Shown: piece by piece, positions 1 through 12,055 of the stretch
Layout: the number at the start of each line of letters is the position of its first letter
Numbering within the stretch: position 1 is the first letter of the stretch
Source: Brachycybe producta
Taxonomy: Eukaryota; Arthropoda; Diplopoda; Playtdesmida; Andrognathidae
DNA: 64,000 nt
Reading direction: 5' to 3'
Assembly (NCBI GenBank): GCA_036925085.1
Contig: JAUPFP010000017.1
Coordinates: 470,001-534,000 of the forward strand
The notes under the pieces: model-generated
Told to the model about the DNA's origin: nothing
Seen by the model: only the letters and a program-made list of their open reading frames with translations
Databases searched by the model: none
Translations under genes and position numbers: made by a program

Positions 1-536
1 GCATCGTCCAGAACCTTTTTAAGCACTATAAACCGTCAGACTAATTTCGTAGTTTGTGCATGCATACACATTCCATCAGTTCTCTGCAACCATATGGCAG
101 CCCTGCATACCTTCACAAATGAGGCAGTTTTTCTTTACACCACTACAGCACCAGTAGCATATCTGGTACAGATGGCTAGCCAGATTGCCATGAACTCTTC
201 CGTGATCTACAATTTCCACTTAGTCTGACACTAGCTCTCGGGCACCCCAGTGTGTATTGTATTGTTTTCCCATTATGCTTGTAACATAGACTGTTGTATG
301 CCCACGAGCATGAGTGGCCTAAAGCCTATTGGCAGGCGGGCCGTGGTAGTAATTTGCAACACGGCCATGTACAGGTTCTCCAGCCCACCGCCGACAATCG
401 GGTCGGTGGAAAAAACGGAAAATGTCCCATCATTTTATGTTGGTCCGTCTTATTACGTTACTCTTGTCAGACCACTATTAGAATATTGTTTTCACAAAAC
501 ACAACAAATGTTAGCCAGCATTTGTATAGGTGGTGT
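1..536. other. Unassigned sequence
   Basis: No gene or repeat boundary can be supported here. Open frames of about 100 codons on the plus strand (250-671) overlap in two frames and carry no recognisable domain. The minus strand between about 220 and 60 reads as a short cysteine-rich stretch with stops, too degraded to name. Confidence 0.4.
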
Positions 537-1203
537 CAGGGACATACTGGATACGAAATTCTAAGTAGGCAATATCCAGATCGGGGTTCGTCTTCCTTCC
601 AATCAATATATATATTTATTTTAGTGGCGAGCGCAGCGAGCCAAAAAATTAACAACATTGTTTCGATATAGCACCATAAATGTAAACACGTATGAAATCG
701 AAGTAGTTTTTAAATTTTGGTAAATGTCAATTTGCATTTCACAATTACGAAAGAGGCTCTCGAAAGAGGCTTTTGAGGTCCATCCAATTTTGAGAAACTC
801 CCGAGGGCTTCACGATTTCTATATACTTAGGGAGCTTCTTAGTTTTGAGAGGCTCCCAATGGCCTTCCAGTTTTGATAGGTTTTTGGATGACTCGCAGTT
901 TCAAGAATACCTCGATGCCTTAACAATTTTCTTAGGCTCCTGTTGGCTTGTTTATGTTGTAACTTTTTTTTAACTTTCAAGTAATGAAGTCATAGTTAGT
1001 TTTGTATTTATTTTAATGTGCTGTTAACAATTAGCTTAAATTACAAAAATCTAGGTGTTATAGTTTTTGAAATATGTATCTAAACACATATTACGGTGCA
1101 CCACTCGACAGTGTATAAAAGTAAATGTTTGACGCACCGGCGCCTAGAAGGATCGGCGCAGGTGGCATTTGCCGCCTTGCCACCCGGGCCAGTAACGTCC
1201 CTG
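537..1203. mobile_element. hAT-like MITE, copy A1
   Basis: The ends form imperfect terminal inverted repeats: the left end starts CAGGGACATACTGG and the right end is the reverse complement of CAGGGACGTTACTGG. An exact 8-bp direct repeat, GGTGGTGT, lies immediately outside both ends (529-536 and 1204-1211), which is the target-duplication size of hAT elements. There is no transposase. A diverged second copy lies at 46340-46977. The classification rests on TIR form and duplication length. Confidence 0.85.
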
Positions 1204-3103
1204 GGTGGTGTTGGCATAGCATATGTTCCGAAATGCACCCAAATAGATCTAATCACTACGAAGAGTTTTTGACAGCTCTTGTGCGAATCTCATTTCACTC
1301 TGTATATACACTATATATATATATAGAGAGAGAGTTTAGTTATCCATTGAAGTACCATAAGAAAACTAAATAATACAAGAATCATGACTTACAGGTAAAA
1401 GTACCAAATGTATCTGACAAACCTCCTTTTTTTAATACAAGGAAGAATGAATAATTGAGTAGATTTAGACCTGTATTTGAAATGATACCTGATGTCATCC
1501 TAATGTGATCTATGAGTTATTTTTTTTTTGTAGTTACATCACAAAAGATTTCTTTCTTTCTTTCTGTGACTTTTACACATTTTCTAGAAATATTGATCGA
1601 TGACATCTGTGAATCACTTTGCGCACGCCCTCTGTTATGAAAATGTTAAAAGCAGTTACATTATATGACCCAAAGAACCTTTTTTATATGCCTTTTTTTT
1701 AGATGATTTTCGTGGTGTCGGTCACTACTAAATGTCAGCCATTTCTTTCCACCTCACCTCATTTCAGCCCACCCTCACCCTCTCATCTTTTTTGCTATTA
1801 TATAAGATAACAAAGAAAATGGAACTTTTTTTATTAGCCTACCCCCCCCCCCCCTTTTCTCATGATAGTTTGTCATCATTTGGTCTTAATTTACTACCCT
1901 GTTTATGAAGACCCGTGGGTTGTTTTTAGCAGCAAAACCATCCACCCCTTAATTTCTTATCCTCCCTCCTCTTAGTCGTTATTGTCTCTAGGAATATAAC
2001 ATTATATGATGATATTACTTGTATATAAGAACGAAATTCTATTTCTTAGTACTCGTGATAACATCATTGTTAATTTGATCAACGCGGAAGATATGCGTGC
2101 AAGATGGCTGTCAAAAGCGTATGCTTTTTTGTTTTTTGTTTGTTTCTCTTCTGCTTTTTATTTAGCTTCCAGACAGACACACACACATGTTATTTTATTT
2201 CTTTTTGAATGCAATTTGCACTGAACCCACCAAAATGCTTTAAATATCGTTTCGAATGACATGCCTTTCTTATCTCCTTTTCTCTCTCACTAACATGGGC
2301 ACGTAGGGCCAAGAGGGGGCACTTTGCCCTCTGTGGAAAATTGATATCTAATTTTTACCTCCAACTTTTTGGTTTTTGACTATTATTTAGCTCAGCCACA
2401 TCGCAATCAACATTTTTAAATATATTTACAGTGTGGCCATGTTGTTTTCTGCAGTATAATCATGGTGATGTATGTACTCTATCCACACCAACTCTCAAAA
2501 TGCATGGAAATATATTTTATCACACTGAAATGCTTTCATTAGAATAGGCCTGCGCTTCCCTACTTCCCATTCGACCATTGTGTTTTGTCCCTTCTTGCAA
2601 AAATTTCTGCTGGCACCCCATGCTTACTAATGGACTGCTATTGTACTGGATGTGGTAGTTCAGTCGAAAGTGGAAACTCAACTTATACTTACGTATTAAT
2701 TAGTCAGTGTGCAAAACCAACAATTTCGTAGTAAATCTGTAAAGTGAATTATGTTTTATGTAAGTTCATTGTGTTTGCAAAGTACTTGCTGTAAGAGTGC
2801 AGCAGAACATTCTTTACAGCTGAAATACGTAGGAGTAGCAGACAAAGAGAACTAGCAGCAGACATCTTCTGAAACAGCATAAGCAAAAAATGCAATAAGT
2901 ATGGCTTCCAATAGTGTGGTATCCTCACCTAGACATTAAGGTTAAACTGTACAGTATATACGTTTTGTGTCCAAAAGCAATGAGCTAGAGCAAAGAGCTA
3001 GAAGCATTCAAGAAGGACAAGGCGGTTTGCTAAGCTCTACTACAGTTTGCTAGTGATTCCCATTAAAGTTCACCCAGCAGGAGGGTTATACCTATGCTGT
3101 ACC
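1204..3103. other. AT-rich spacer, no gene seen
   Basis: AT-rich sequence with a short TA tract near 1312, a C10-12 homopolymer near 1843 and scattered T runs. The small open frames, for example near 2006-2224, have no similarity I recognise. No supported feature. Confidence 0.4.
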
Positions 3104-3303
3104 TAGGCTTGCCACCTTTCTTCATTTGTGGAGGATAGTCCACCATTCGGAGGAAATGTCCTCTGACCAGGACCATCATCTTAACAAACATGTCTCCCAC
3201 ACAATAAATTGTATAAAAACTTAAATACCTCCGCGGAGGATGGTCCTGGCCGGAAGACAGTTCTTCTGAATAAGAGGACTTTCCTCCACAGGTGGCAAGC
3301 CTA
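3104..3303. mobile_element. hAT-like MITE, 200 bp
   Basis: The perfect 13-bp terminal inverted repeat TAGGCTTGCCACC opens the element, and its reverse complement closes it at 3291-3303. The flanks GCTGTACC (3096-3103) and GCTGTACT (3304-3311) match at 7 of 8 bases, consistent with a hAT-type 8-bp duplication. Subterminal GAGGA and TCCTC motifs are also mirrored. No coding capacity. Confidence 0.85.
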
Positions 3304-4179
3304 GCTGTACTGGTTTTCTGTTTCTTCTATTTAACTCGAAAAGGATTCCAAATTGGTGAACAATATTCTAATAGTGGTCTGACAAAGAGTAAAATAACAT
3401 ACCTTGATTACATTTTCTTTATAATATTTCAAAGTCTGCTGTACACACCACAACCTTTGATTGGCCTTTGTGCTTTCGTTGTATGTTCCTCCATTAACAA
3501 GTTTTGGACAGAGTTAAATAATGTACAAACACAAATTGTACAAACTATGATAGACAATTACAATTACAAGTAGTACTCTGCTAGGAGCCAAATAGGCCTA
3601 TGGCAGAGGGAGACAAGGTGACTTAGACATAACTGGTCATTCGTTACTTTTGCAGTGACTAATTCTCTCAGTGGAACGATGTCATAACAAGAAAAAATCA
3701 AATGAAAACTTTCAGTTCATTCTACATATTTTTGCCTAGCCTGTAGCCATTATTTAGATATTGTAAATGTACATAAAAATTGAAGTGAAATATACATTTT
3801 TTTAAATAAAAGTTTTTTTTAATGGAGTAGTGAGGAAAAAAGACATTTTTCAACCGATTTTCAACAGCTTTTCCCAAGACATTTATTAAGATAAGGATGG
3901 CAGATGGGTTGCATTGGAATGAATGACATTTTAAATAAATGCTAGCGTAGCCTCAACCGTTCATTCATTTATTTCCCTGGTGCCCAATGCTTCTTTTTAT
4001 CTGAAAAACTTCTGGATTTTGTTGAAAAGACAAAGCGAACTGTCTATATACGCTGCTGCTTGTATGTACGACGTGTACGTAATGTATGTATATATGCATT
4101 TATTGTTTTTATTTGCGCCTATCCGCTTTTATGAAGTTATTAAGACAATCAGGAATTTTTTTAAAAGAAATTTTAAATT
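3304..4179. other. AT-rich spacer, no gene seen
   Basis: A short plus-strand open frame starts inside the MITE and runs to about 3573. It has no recognisable domain, so I do not call it a gene. The rest is AT-rich with poly-A and poly-T runs. Confidence 0.4.
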
Positions 4180-4522
4180 TCAAATAAATAGCTTTAACAT
4201 TGGCAATTGAGGTTCGATTTGAACCCTTAGTAGAACTCTTCTCAAGAGTAGAGTACTCATTGAAACAATTTTGAGAATGTTCGTCGTTTCGGCTTGAATT
4301 TCATCCACATCGTGAAAGCAACGTCTTTTGATGACTTTCAATTTTGGAAACAGGAATTTTTTTTTTTTTGCATAGAGTGAGATCTGGTAAGTATGGAGGG
4401 CCGTAGACAGGACCAATGTTGTTTGCGGCCAGAAATTGTCCAACAGACAAGGCAGTTTGTGCCGGCACACATTGCCTTGCTTGTTCGAATGATGAACACT
4501 CACTGCCTTGTTTGTTCAACAA
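4180..4522 (-). pseudogene. mariner transposase fragment, minus strand
   Basis: The minus-strand translation carries the mariner-family block around the last catalytic aspartate. It reads ALSVGQFLAANN, then PPYLPDL (family form PPYSPDL) in one frame, then FLFPKLK and DVDEIQAETTN in another. The two frames meet at a long A run (plus-strand T run, about 4359-4371), so this is a frameshifted remnant of the C-terminal third of a Tc1/mariner transposase, a DDE enzyme that cuts and joins transposon ends at TA sites. The N-terminal DNA-binding part is not present nearby. A related fragment in the opposite direction starts at about 4611, giving a head-to-head arrangement. Assignment to mariner is confident; subfamily is not. 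Confidence 0.75.
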
Positions 4523-4610
4523 TTATTCCTGTCCAATAACAACTATGCTGCTGTCTCTTCCTCCCCCCTCCATCCTTAGTGCTCGCTAGACCTGACTCAA
4601 TGCGATTTAT

Positions 4611-4748
4611 TTCTGTTTCCAACGTTGAAAATTATCAAAAGACTTTGCTTTGTCAATGTGGATGAAATTAAAGCCGAAACGACGAACAGTGTTGCCCAAC
4701 TCGTAAAGGTGATAGCTTTGGTGTATCAATGCGCAAGGCGACTTTTAA
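4611..4748 (+). pseudogene. mariner transposase fragment, plus strand
   Basis: The plus-strand reading gives LFPTLKIIKR, then VDEIKAETTN and VAQLVKVIA. This is the same C-terminal mariner block that is read on the minus strand at 4180-4522. It lacks everything N-terminal of LFP. It ends where the TIR element at 4749 begins. The two fragments are inverted relative to each other around about 150 bp of unrelated sequence, so they are two insertions, or one rearranged copy. Non-functional. Confidence 0.7.
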
Positions 4749-5092
4749 GGGTGGGTCCAGACTAGAACAGAAAAAAGAACGAAACATGTTTGCAAACATT
4801 TCCAAAGAACATAATCGTTGTTTTGTTCGCAGTGGCCGAAAGTGTCTAAACTCGAACGAAACATGATCACAATGTTCTGGGAAATGTTCGTCAAGACGTC
4901 CAAACTACTACTGACCCGAACACGAATATCATGATGTAATGGGCAAAAATCGACAATTGGTGAATCGGGGCCGAACAGAACAACGAACAAAATTTGTAAA
5001 AAAAAAATGTTCTGCAAACCGTCCACACTTGTTTGCGAAGATGTTCGCGAACAGTGTTCTGCTCGTTGTTCTCCTCTAGTCTAGACCCACCC
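4749..5092. mobile_element. TIR element, 344 bp
   Basis: The left end GGGTGGGTCCAGACTAGA and the right end, which is the reverse complement of GGGTGGGTCTAGACTAGA, form 18-bp inverted repeats with one mismatch. The inner sequence is partly mirrored as well (GAAC and GTTC motifs). There is no clear 8-bp duplication. A TA lies close outside both ends, so a Tc1/mariner-type MITE is possible. No coding capacity. Confidence 0.75.
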
Positions 5093-7426
5093 GTAGAGCT
5101 GCTGCGTTAGTTGCTAAAATCAAAAATTCAAACTGCGTGTGCGAGAGCCAATTGCTGATAGATGATACAGTCTGCTAGTATTAACTCTTTAGTCATTTTT
5201 GTTCCGTGCAGTGTACACGACGGGTTTAAGAGTAAATGTTATCTTGTGACTTTTCGACCACACTGCATTTATGCTGACAGGCAGACAGACGCCCATACAT
5301 TATTATTCTATGTGCTCTTTAAAAATATTACACAGCAACCACCAACATTGGTTAGAGGGGGGGGGAGAAGAGACGGAGGGCCACCGATCTTCTAGACTAT
5401 TTTATGTATTACATGTGTAATACATGTACCCTATGTAATAATGGGCGTCTCAAGTAGAAAATTGCTCATGGTCTGTAATCATATGTTATGTTATGATGTG
5501 ATGGGAGTGGATTAACTGATCACTCCGAAAAGATAACCTAAAAATATGAAATATAGATCGTATATATCTTGTTATGGCCATACATACTGTATACCCTCTC
5601 TCCTGTTCACCTCACCCTACGCCCTACTCGCATCCTCACTTGAGTGGGTCAATCATTATGGCAGTTTATTATTTTGGTTTTCAACTTCAAGGGTGGCGCA
5701 GCTAAAACGCTTTCAGTTTTATCTAAGAATGCGTTAAAAACTCATCAGTTTTAAGAAGTTTTACATAAAATGCCGTCAACATGGGTGACATAATTTATGT
5801 GTTAAACGATTTTGTTTAAAATGAAATATATGTAAAAAATATTTTTCTTAAAAAATATTCAATATCTCTTTCATTCCTTCTTTTTACAACGTTTTCAAAG
5901 ATGAAACTCAGTCCTAAGCAAGCATTACAAATTAAAAACAATGTTATGCAATTACAATCAACAGAATTAGAAATGGCGCGGAATTTTCCATTATCTTATT
6001 AACTGGTTGTGTTTTAGGGTCGAGTGAATTGTTTCATGTTTTCCTCAGGAAACTAGGCCTACTTGTTAATCTTTCTTTTTTTTAAATTAATTTTTTAATT
6101 GTTGAGCCCCAACACGTTTTTCAACAAATTAGACAACTGTCTGAAAATGCTTATGTTTGTCTTTTATAGTTTCTGAGATTTCTATTGTTAAACAGAATGC
6201 GTTTTATCTGTGCCACAGTCAGTATGTAACAATCGTTAATTGTGGATGGGGTTTTTACATTACACAAAATTGTTGTCTAACACCAATTTGGTGTCTTTTC
6301 TCCCTCTTTATATATGAGATGGGGGGTATAAGTGGGCAAATATTATTTGTGATGTTATGATGTCTTTATTTATTGTTATTTGGCTGTAGGGTAATGAGCG
6401 GCGAGGCTCTACATTTCAAAAGATTCATTTATGAAATTTTCTTTCCAAAATCTTGGGGTTTTTTAAAATCTGGTGTTCAGAAGCAGCTGCACGTAATGAT
6501 GATTACCATAATCACTTAATTCTCTTTCCTGTTTCATAGTAGAGATGGTTTAGAAACATTTGAAATGTATTTTAATGTAAAATAATACAATATTACAATT
6601 TACTTAAGACTGTTGTTCTTTTTTTTTAAATTGGTTTTAAACCCAGGAAGTGTCACAATAAGTTTGTCTTTCAGACTTTGTAAAATGTTATTGCTGATTA
6701 GTAGATTACTAAGGCTCAGATTTTTATGCAATATCTGTGGCTCAAGAGTCAATTGTGAAGTAACAATTACGGTTTTTTTTTTCAAACAAAAACACTGGTT
6801 TAGAGGCTACAACTGTATTGACAACTGACCATTTAGCTAGTTTCTAACCAGCCTTTTGATTAGAAAAAGCATAATTGCAGTTTAAGATGATGCTGATGAT
6901 GATGATTACTTTGCAGTTGGCACTAAGGCCACAAATTGAGAAACATTTGTTTGATATTGCATAAAAATCCTCACCATACTGATTTCATTCTTTACTATTT
7001 AAAACTTTTATCTCATATAAGCTTACACCGTGTTCAGGTTTAACAATTACTCCAAGATAGCAGCAAATGTACTGTATGTTAACATAGTTGAATCAGGAAG
7101 TGTTGGATGACAATTCCAATTGAGCCAGGAATTTGAATATGAACTCTGAAAACTGCTCAGAAGGTTTGAGCCAAGTGAAGAGCTTAGTCCAAAAGTAGCA
7201 TAATGTCAAAATAACATCAGCACATACTGTGTGATGCCAATATTCTCATTCATTGGAAATGCAACAATGTCAATAGGGATGATTGGATTTAGCAAGGCTG
7301 AAAGAAACATGCTGATCCTTTCTATTCAATTTTTTTCTGAGCAGAGAGGCAGCACGCATAGGCCTACTTGTTAACATCCACCTTGCTGATAACCATTTGC
7401 ACCTTTCAGTGCTTGTGGTTGCGTAA
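5093..7426. other. AT-rich spacer, no gene seen
   Basis: Contains several short open frames of 60-80 codons with no recognisable domain, a G8-9 tract near 5357 and many T runs. Nothing supports a gene, RNA or bounded repeat. Confidence 0.4.
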
Positions 7427-7685
7427 GATAACTGAATAGATATTTATTTTGTTTTCGTCCACCAAGATGGCGTCACACGAAAAAAATTTGTTTTAGAAAC
7501 TAGAACAGTTGGTGATAATATTAAAAGGTTTTTTCAGGATGATGTCTTTAGATGAAACTTTTTAGGACATTTTCAATTAAAAAGGCGAAAATAGTTATTT
7601 ATGAAATCTTAAATAGAAAAATAGAAAAATAGGTGATTTTCAAACTGCTATAAAATGTTTATTTATTAAGATCTATTCAGCCACC
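7427..7685. mobile_element. Fold-back MITE, family B copy 1
   Basis: The right end CTATTCAGCCACC is followed by TTAA; the left end, ACTGAATAGATA preceded by GTAA, is its degraded mirror. The centre shares the family core: an AGAAACTAGAA segment, an AAAAGG run, then mirrored AAACTGCTATAAAATG. Related copies lie at 9778-10353, 42823-45447 (interrupted) and 53504-54020. It has no ORF. The TTAA flanks suggest piggyBac-type or TTA-type integration, which I infer and cannot settle. Confidence 0.75.
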
Positions 7686-9777
7686 TTAAGCGAAATAGAT
7701 GAGGATGAGTGTCTATGGGAGTTTAGGACGCTCGATAAATCGATGACTAACGATGTGCGTGTTATGTTTATTGATGATTTAAAATGTCGAAATTAAGACA
7801 ATTTTCAAAGTGTCGTGAATGTTTCGAGTTGCAAACGAAATAAAACTCAACAAGTTGCTTTGATTGGTCGATATAGAAAGACATCGATGTAGTAAATAAT
7901 CTGAAACCTCAGTAAATTGCTGCTAGTAATATATTATTGGTTTGTGGTCAGTTGCATGCTTGGTGTTGTGTGTGTGTGTTTGTGGGGGTGGAGACGGTTT
8001 CGTTTAAATGTCAGCGGCGTTTATTGCCTAAAGTTAATGTCGATTGTGGCCGAAGGAAATATATCTTGACCACCATTTCGAAATGCCCTTTTGTTATTTT
8101 TGCAATTAGGCTTACTAAACGAATTGCAATTAATTCTAAACCTTAACTGAGAAACAATTACATTAAACATGGTTTTAATAATGCATAGTGGAGTTATTGT
8201 TTGCATAAATTTTTTTAAGTAAAGGGTAAACATAGGTGCTGTGTACTTTACAGATAGCATCTTCTAGAGTTGGAGACTGCATTTGGAAAGTGTTGAAGTG
8301 AGTAGTATGCCTATTTTTATTTTAGGACATTGCTCAAAGTTGTTGGAAAACCACTTCTAATATTGAAAACCAAAATAAATATACAGAGGTAACACAACTT
8401 AGAGCCTCTTCCTATGGAAGGTGCAGACTGTACTTAGTGCTTCAGTGTTCAGTGGACATAAAAATATGGATGACATTTTAAAGCAAGATGTGATCTTTCT
8501 AGCTTCAAAAAGCTAACACTAAGGCACTATCCCTCCACTCACTTTTGGCGTTTTATTCTAACATGGAGTTGCTTTACCTTTATACGTTTATCTTGCTGAA
8601 AACCAGGCACGTCATTTGGGGGCAGTACTGCAGCAGGGTGCCATTTGCCCTCCTAAAAAATCGTTTTATTACAATTAGTACCGGTATGTACATTTGTCAG
8701 AACTAGAGTTTGTGCATAGGTCTATATTTTTTTCGAATTTCTTGCAAATATAAATAAATCCATCAAGATCTAATTTATATCAAGTGGCAGTATGCACACA
8801 TCTTGCTGCACTGGCTCGCCTATATACAAATCTAGGCATGACCTAATGATTGACTTATTGAAATGCACTACAAAATTAAATCAAGAGTTCTACGATTGTA
8901 AGAGTGCCTTGGATTTGGGCTTCTCTTACCAATGAGTCAAATCGAATTGAATTTCAATTCAATCGAATTTTTTATCTGCTGTATCAACTTTTTTTGAATT
9001 TGAATTCATACTCTGCAAGCAGCTCAAATGGCCTATGTGAGAGGGAGAACAAAGTCCAAAATTGTTGAAAAGACCCCTAAGAACTCTCCAAAATGGAAAG
9101 TTCCCCATGCACCACAACATCCTCTGGAAGCCCATCCCTACTAACTTTTAATTTCGACTTGAGAAAATTGTGTTTTGTATGTAATTTTATGCATACGTTA
9201 GTTTGATTATGCATATCTTTATACTACTTTTAGACTAATTATTAGTTGTTCCTCTGCCATAGGTCCTCTGCTGCTTGCAGAGTGTTATTCAGATTTTAAA
9301 AAAAGCATTCCTTCCAACAAATGTACTCTTTTCTAACGCAGCCACAAAAGTACGTGTATACGAAATTTCTGTTTACTATTTAAATGTACGTGATTGATGG
9401 TTTAGTCAACAACGAGGTTGCTCAAACTATGGCTCAGTGAGCTGTGAGCAGTTCAACTGAGTCACGATTTTATGAATGTTCTTTCGTATCCTTTGGCTGT
9501 CTGCTAGCAACGTCAACAACATTATTTTGATGATTTGTGATATTTTCTTTGATGTTATCCAACCCAAAAAAATTTAAATTTAAATTTCAGAAATTACTTC
9601 TTGCAGACATTGGCCTCAAGGAAGTAAATACTGAATTTGTATTTCAATTTCTGGTTAAATTAAGTCATTTTCTTACTTTCTCTCATGGGAATATGGGCAA
9701 TAAGTTATCATAAAAAAGCATATTTTCATAGATAAGTACGTAAAAATAATTGATTGATAAAAGTTAAGTTTAGTTAA
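7686..9777. other. AT-rich spacer, no gene seen
   Basis: Includes a GT-rich stretch near 7965-7990. Short open frames on both strands near 7937-8260 overlap each other and have no recognised product. No bounded repeat could be supported. Confidence 0.4.
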
Positions 9778-10353
9778 GGTCGTGGAATAGCTATTTATTT
9801 TGTTTTTGTCCTCACGGATGGCGCCACTGTAGTGGCTATATGTTCTATGGGAGATCTGTTCCCCCTCTAAAACCCGTGGTTTCGAGAAAATTTATATTTT
9901 TCAAGTAAACGTTTTTTGGGAGAAACATTACGAAAAAATTCAAAGTGTTTTATAAACTAGAATAGTTAATGATAATGCTAAAAGTTTTTTTCATGACGAT
10001 ATCTTTCAAAATAAGCTTTCTATGACAGTTTGAAAAAGGCGAAAAGTTTTTCATTAAATTTGAATGAAAATACCTATAAATGAGTCATTTTCAAACTGCT
10101 ATAAAATGGTTATATTTTTTAAGATATTTTCATGAAAAAACTTTTAGCATATATATATCTTTTACCATTCTAGTTTTTGAAAACAATTTGAATTTTTTCC
10201 TAATGTTGTTTCTAAAAAAAACGTTCGCTTGACATTTTCGGGTCCAAATGTTCCAGAAAAAAAAATCTATGAAGCTTGGCATTAGCCATTGCAATGGCGC
10301 CATCCGGGGGGGGGGGGGGGAACAAAAACAAAATAAATATCTATTCAGCCACT
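9778..10353. mobile_element. Fold-back MITE, family B copy 2 (most complete)
   Basis: The element is a long imperfect palindrome. The left end reads GGTCGTGGAATAGC, then TATTTATTTTGTTTTTGTCC and GGATGGCGCCACTG. The right end is the mirror, finishing CTATTCAGCCACT. TTAA lies directly outside both ends (9774-9777 and 10354-10357). The two arms meet around 10080, where AAACTGCTATAAAATGG faces its complement. A G14-15 homopolymer lies in the right arm at about 10306-10320. Non-coding; the RNA or single strand would fold back almost completely. Confidence 0.85.
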
Positions 10354-11272
10354 TTAAGCTTAGCTGCAGTTAATTGTGATATGCATGTTAATGAAAACTT
10401 TCATACTCTATGAGTTTCAACTCTTGTTATAGCAGTTTTATCATGTGGCTCAACTGTAGCGCTTTATTGTGGCCCTTTTCATGAAACGGTTTCACGACCT
10501 CTGCTCTATACACACACGCGCGCACACACAACATGGAAACTATTGACAGATGCCAATGTAGCATGAAGACAATTTTTTTTCTTTGCTGCTGCTTTTCTTT
10601 GAATATAAGCAATTCATTCAAACGAGTTTAGATTCACTTTTTTTTTTGACAAAAAAAATGTGGTATACACATGCATGTATGCAGCTGGCCATTATCATGA
10701 TTGGAAACTTTTAAAACATGGAATAAATTTGTATGCTTGATGTGGTTTTGGCAAGAGGCTTATTTTCAACTATTTATGCACTTTTTATACAGATTGCAGA
10801 TGGAAGAAGAAGATGGTTTTCTTTTTTTCATGTCTCATTTGAAACATGTGTTTTCGGATAAATTCATTGGATGTTCTCTGGGTTTTCAAAATAAAAATTT
10901 TTTTTTTGTTAAAATAAAATAAAAGATATATGTCTGGTTTTTTGATAATAGTTTTTTTTTCCTTGGTGTTTTTATTTTGAAAGATAATATTTTTTTAAAA
11001 AAAATTATTCAATTTTTTTTAGAATATTTTGTCTTTTGTATTGAGCTTAGTTTATTGTCTATATTTTACTACAAGGGCGACTAACTTTTGCTGATCAATA
11101 AATACCATTTGTTTATTATCAGTACATGAGCTACAGTGCATTTCTTTTGAAGAAGTTCAAGAAACCATTGCTTAATTCGATTTTTTTGTTTTTTAGAATG
11201 AAAAAAAACTGTTGACAATGAGAGACACAATGCAATGTCTGTAAAACCCCTCTCTATGCATATATATACATT

Positions 11273-11276
<4 letters not shown>
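10354..11276. other. AT-rich spacer with poly-T tracts
   Basis: Simple AT-rich sequence with several runs of 8-10 T or A between 10900 and 11030. The small open frames at 10427-10922 show no recognisable domain. No supported feature. Confidence 0.4.

Positions 11277-11367
<91 letters not shown>
11277..11367. repeat. (TA)n microsatellite, left part of split tract
   Basis: Near-pure TA dinucleotide repeat that ends exactly at the first base of the 5' LTR. The tract resumes at 21443 on the other side of the retrotransposon, so the element landed inside one microsatellite. Confidence 0.9.
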
Positions 11368-11370
<3 letters not shown>

Positions 11371-11506
11371 AACACCCTGTAAATCGTGATCCCGCCAAAA
11401 CCATAGCCTGGGGGGTAAACAACTCTCAACCGTCCCTCCCTCCTCTCTGACTCACCTTTCTGACTCATGCCCAAGTGGCGGATTGATACATAAAGGACCA
11501 TGGTCA

Positions 11507-11556
11507 CTTGGACCTGGTTACACCTCGCAGGTGTACACAGGTCCAAGGTATAAAAG
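11507..11556 (+). promoter_or_regulatory. LTR core promoter: cruciform plus TATA box
   Basis: TATAAAAG sits at 11549-11556. Immediately upstream is a two-part perfect hairpin: CTTGGACCTG (11507-11516) pairs with CAGGTCCAAG (11538-11547), and ACACCT (11520-11525) pairs with AGGTGT (11529-11534). The hairpin is flanked by near-direct repeats TAAAGGACCATG and TAAAAGGACCATG. The same structure recurs in the 3' LTR (TATA at 20938-20945). The promoter role is inferred from position. Confidence 0.7.
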
Positions 11557-11687
11557 GACCATGTTCCTCTTTGTTCCTCAGTTCTTTCCTTTGCCTGTTT
11601 TTGCGATACATTCCAAATCATGGGCCTGAGGATTTCCAGTTAGTATTTTACTATTCACCCTTGTATCTGTACTTCTTACAAGGAATG

Positions 11688-11693
11688 AATAAA
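11688..11693 (+). terminator. LTR polyadenylation signal AATAAA
   Basis: AATAAA followed by a GT-rich stretch (GTGTTG and GTTGTC) about 10-30 bases downstream, as in canonical animal poly(A) sites. In the 3' LTR copy it lies at 21077-21082, where it would end the genomic transcript. Confidence 0.7.
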
Positions 11694-12055
11694 AGTGTTG
11701 TAACAAGAAGTAGCGTTGTCTTTATGTTTATGTAAATAACTTCTCTTCAGAGGCCGGAGGTTTCATAGGGCAGGAGCTATACGATTCTCAGCAGCTACAA
11801 CATCTTCTCTAGTCGGAATACCGATGGAGAAGATGTATATCAGCATCAACCGGAAGAGAGAGAGATGGCCGCCACTCTCCTGCATCGATTACACCCCCAT
11901 GCAGAAGAGTGACTACAATCTATCTCCATCCAGCTCTCTCTACAGCTCGGATCTTCTCTGTGCAGGTGTCATACTGCTCAGAGAAGAAACGAAAAGTAGA
12001 AAATGTCATCTAAAGGTTGGTAATAAAATATTGGTTGATGTCAAAAGCTCACATT

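Larger units (their letters stand above)
11368..12053 (+). repeat. 5' LTR (686 bp)
   Basis: Begins TGTAACACCCTG and ends AAAGCTCACA. It matches 20757-21442 in length and, by eye, in every base. It holds a TATA box at 11549-11556 and a polyadenylation signal AATAAA at 11688-11693, so U3 is about 210 bp and R begins near 11580. A second AATAAA lies at 12022-12027. Confidence 0.95.

Noticed and set aside
60..250. Minus-strand cysteine-rich reading as a piggyBac transposase C-terminus
   Set aside because: Several Cys residues occur but stops interrupt the frame and the spacing does not match the family finger convincingly.
11081..11621. Minus-strand open frames of 110-140 codons over the LTR edge
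   Set aside because: Much of each frame is Tyr-Ile translation of the (TA)n tract; the rest is antisense LTR. The same applies to frames at 21213-21695 and 61752-62009.
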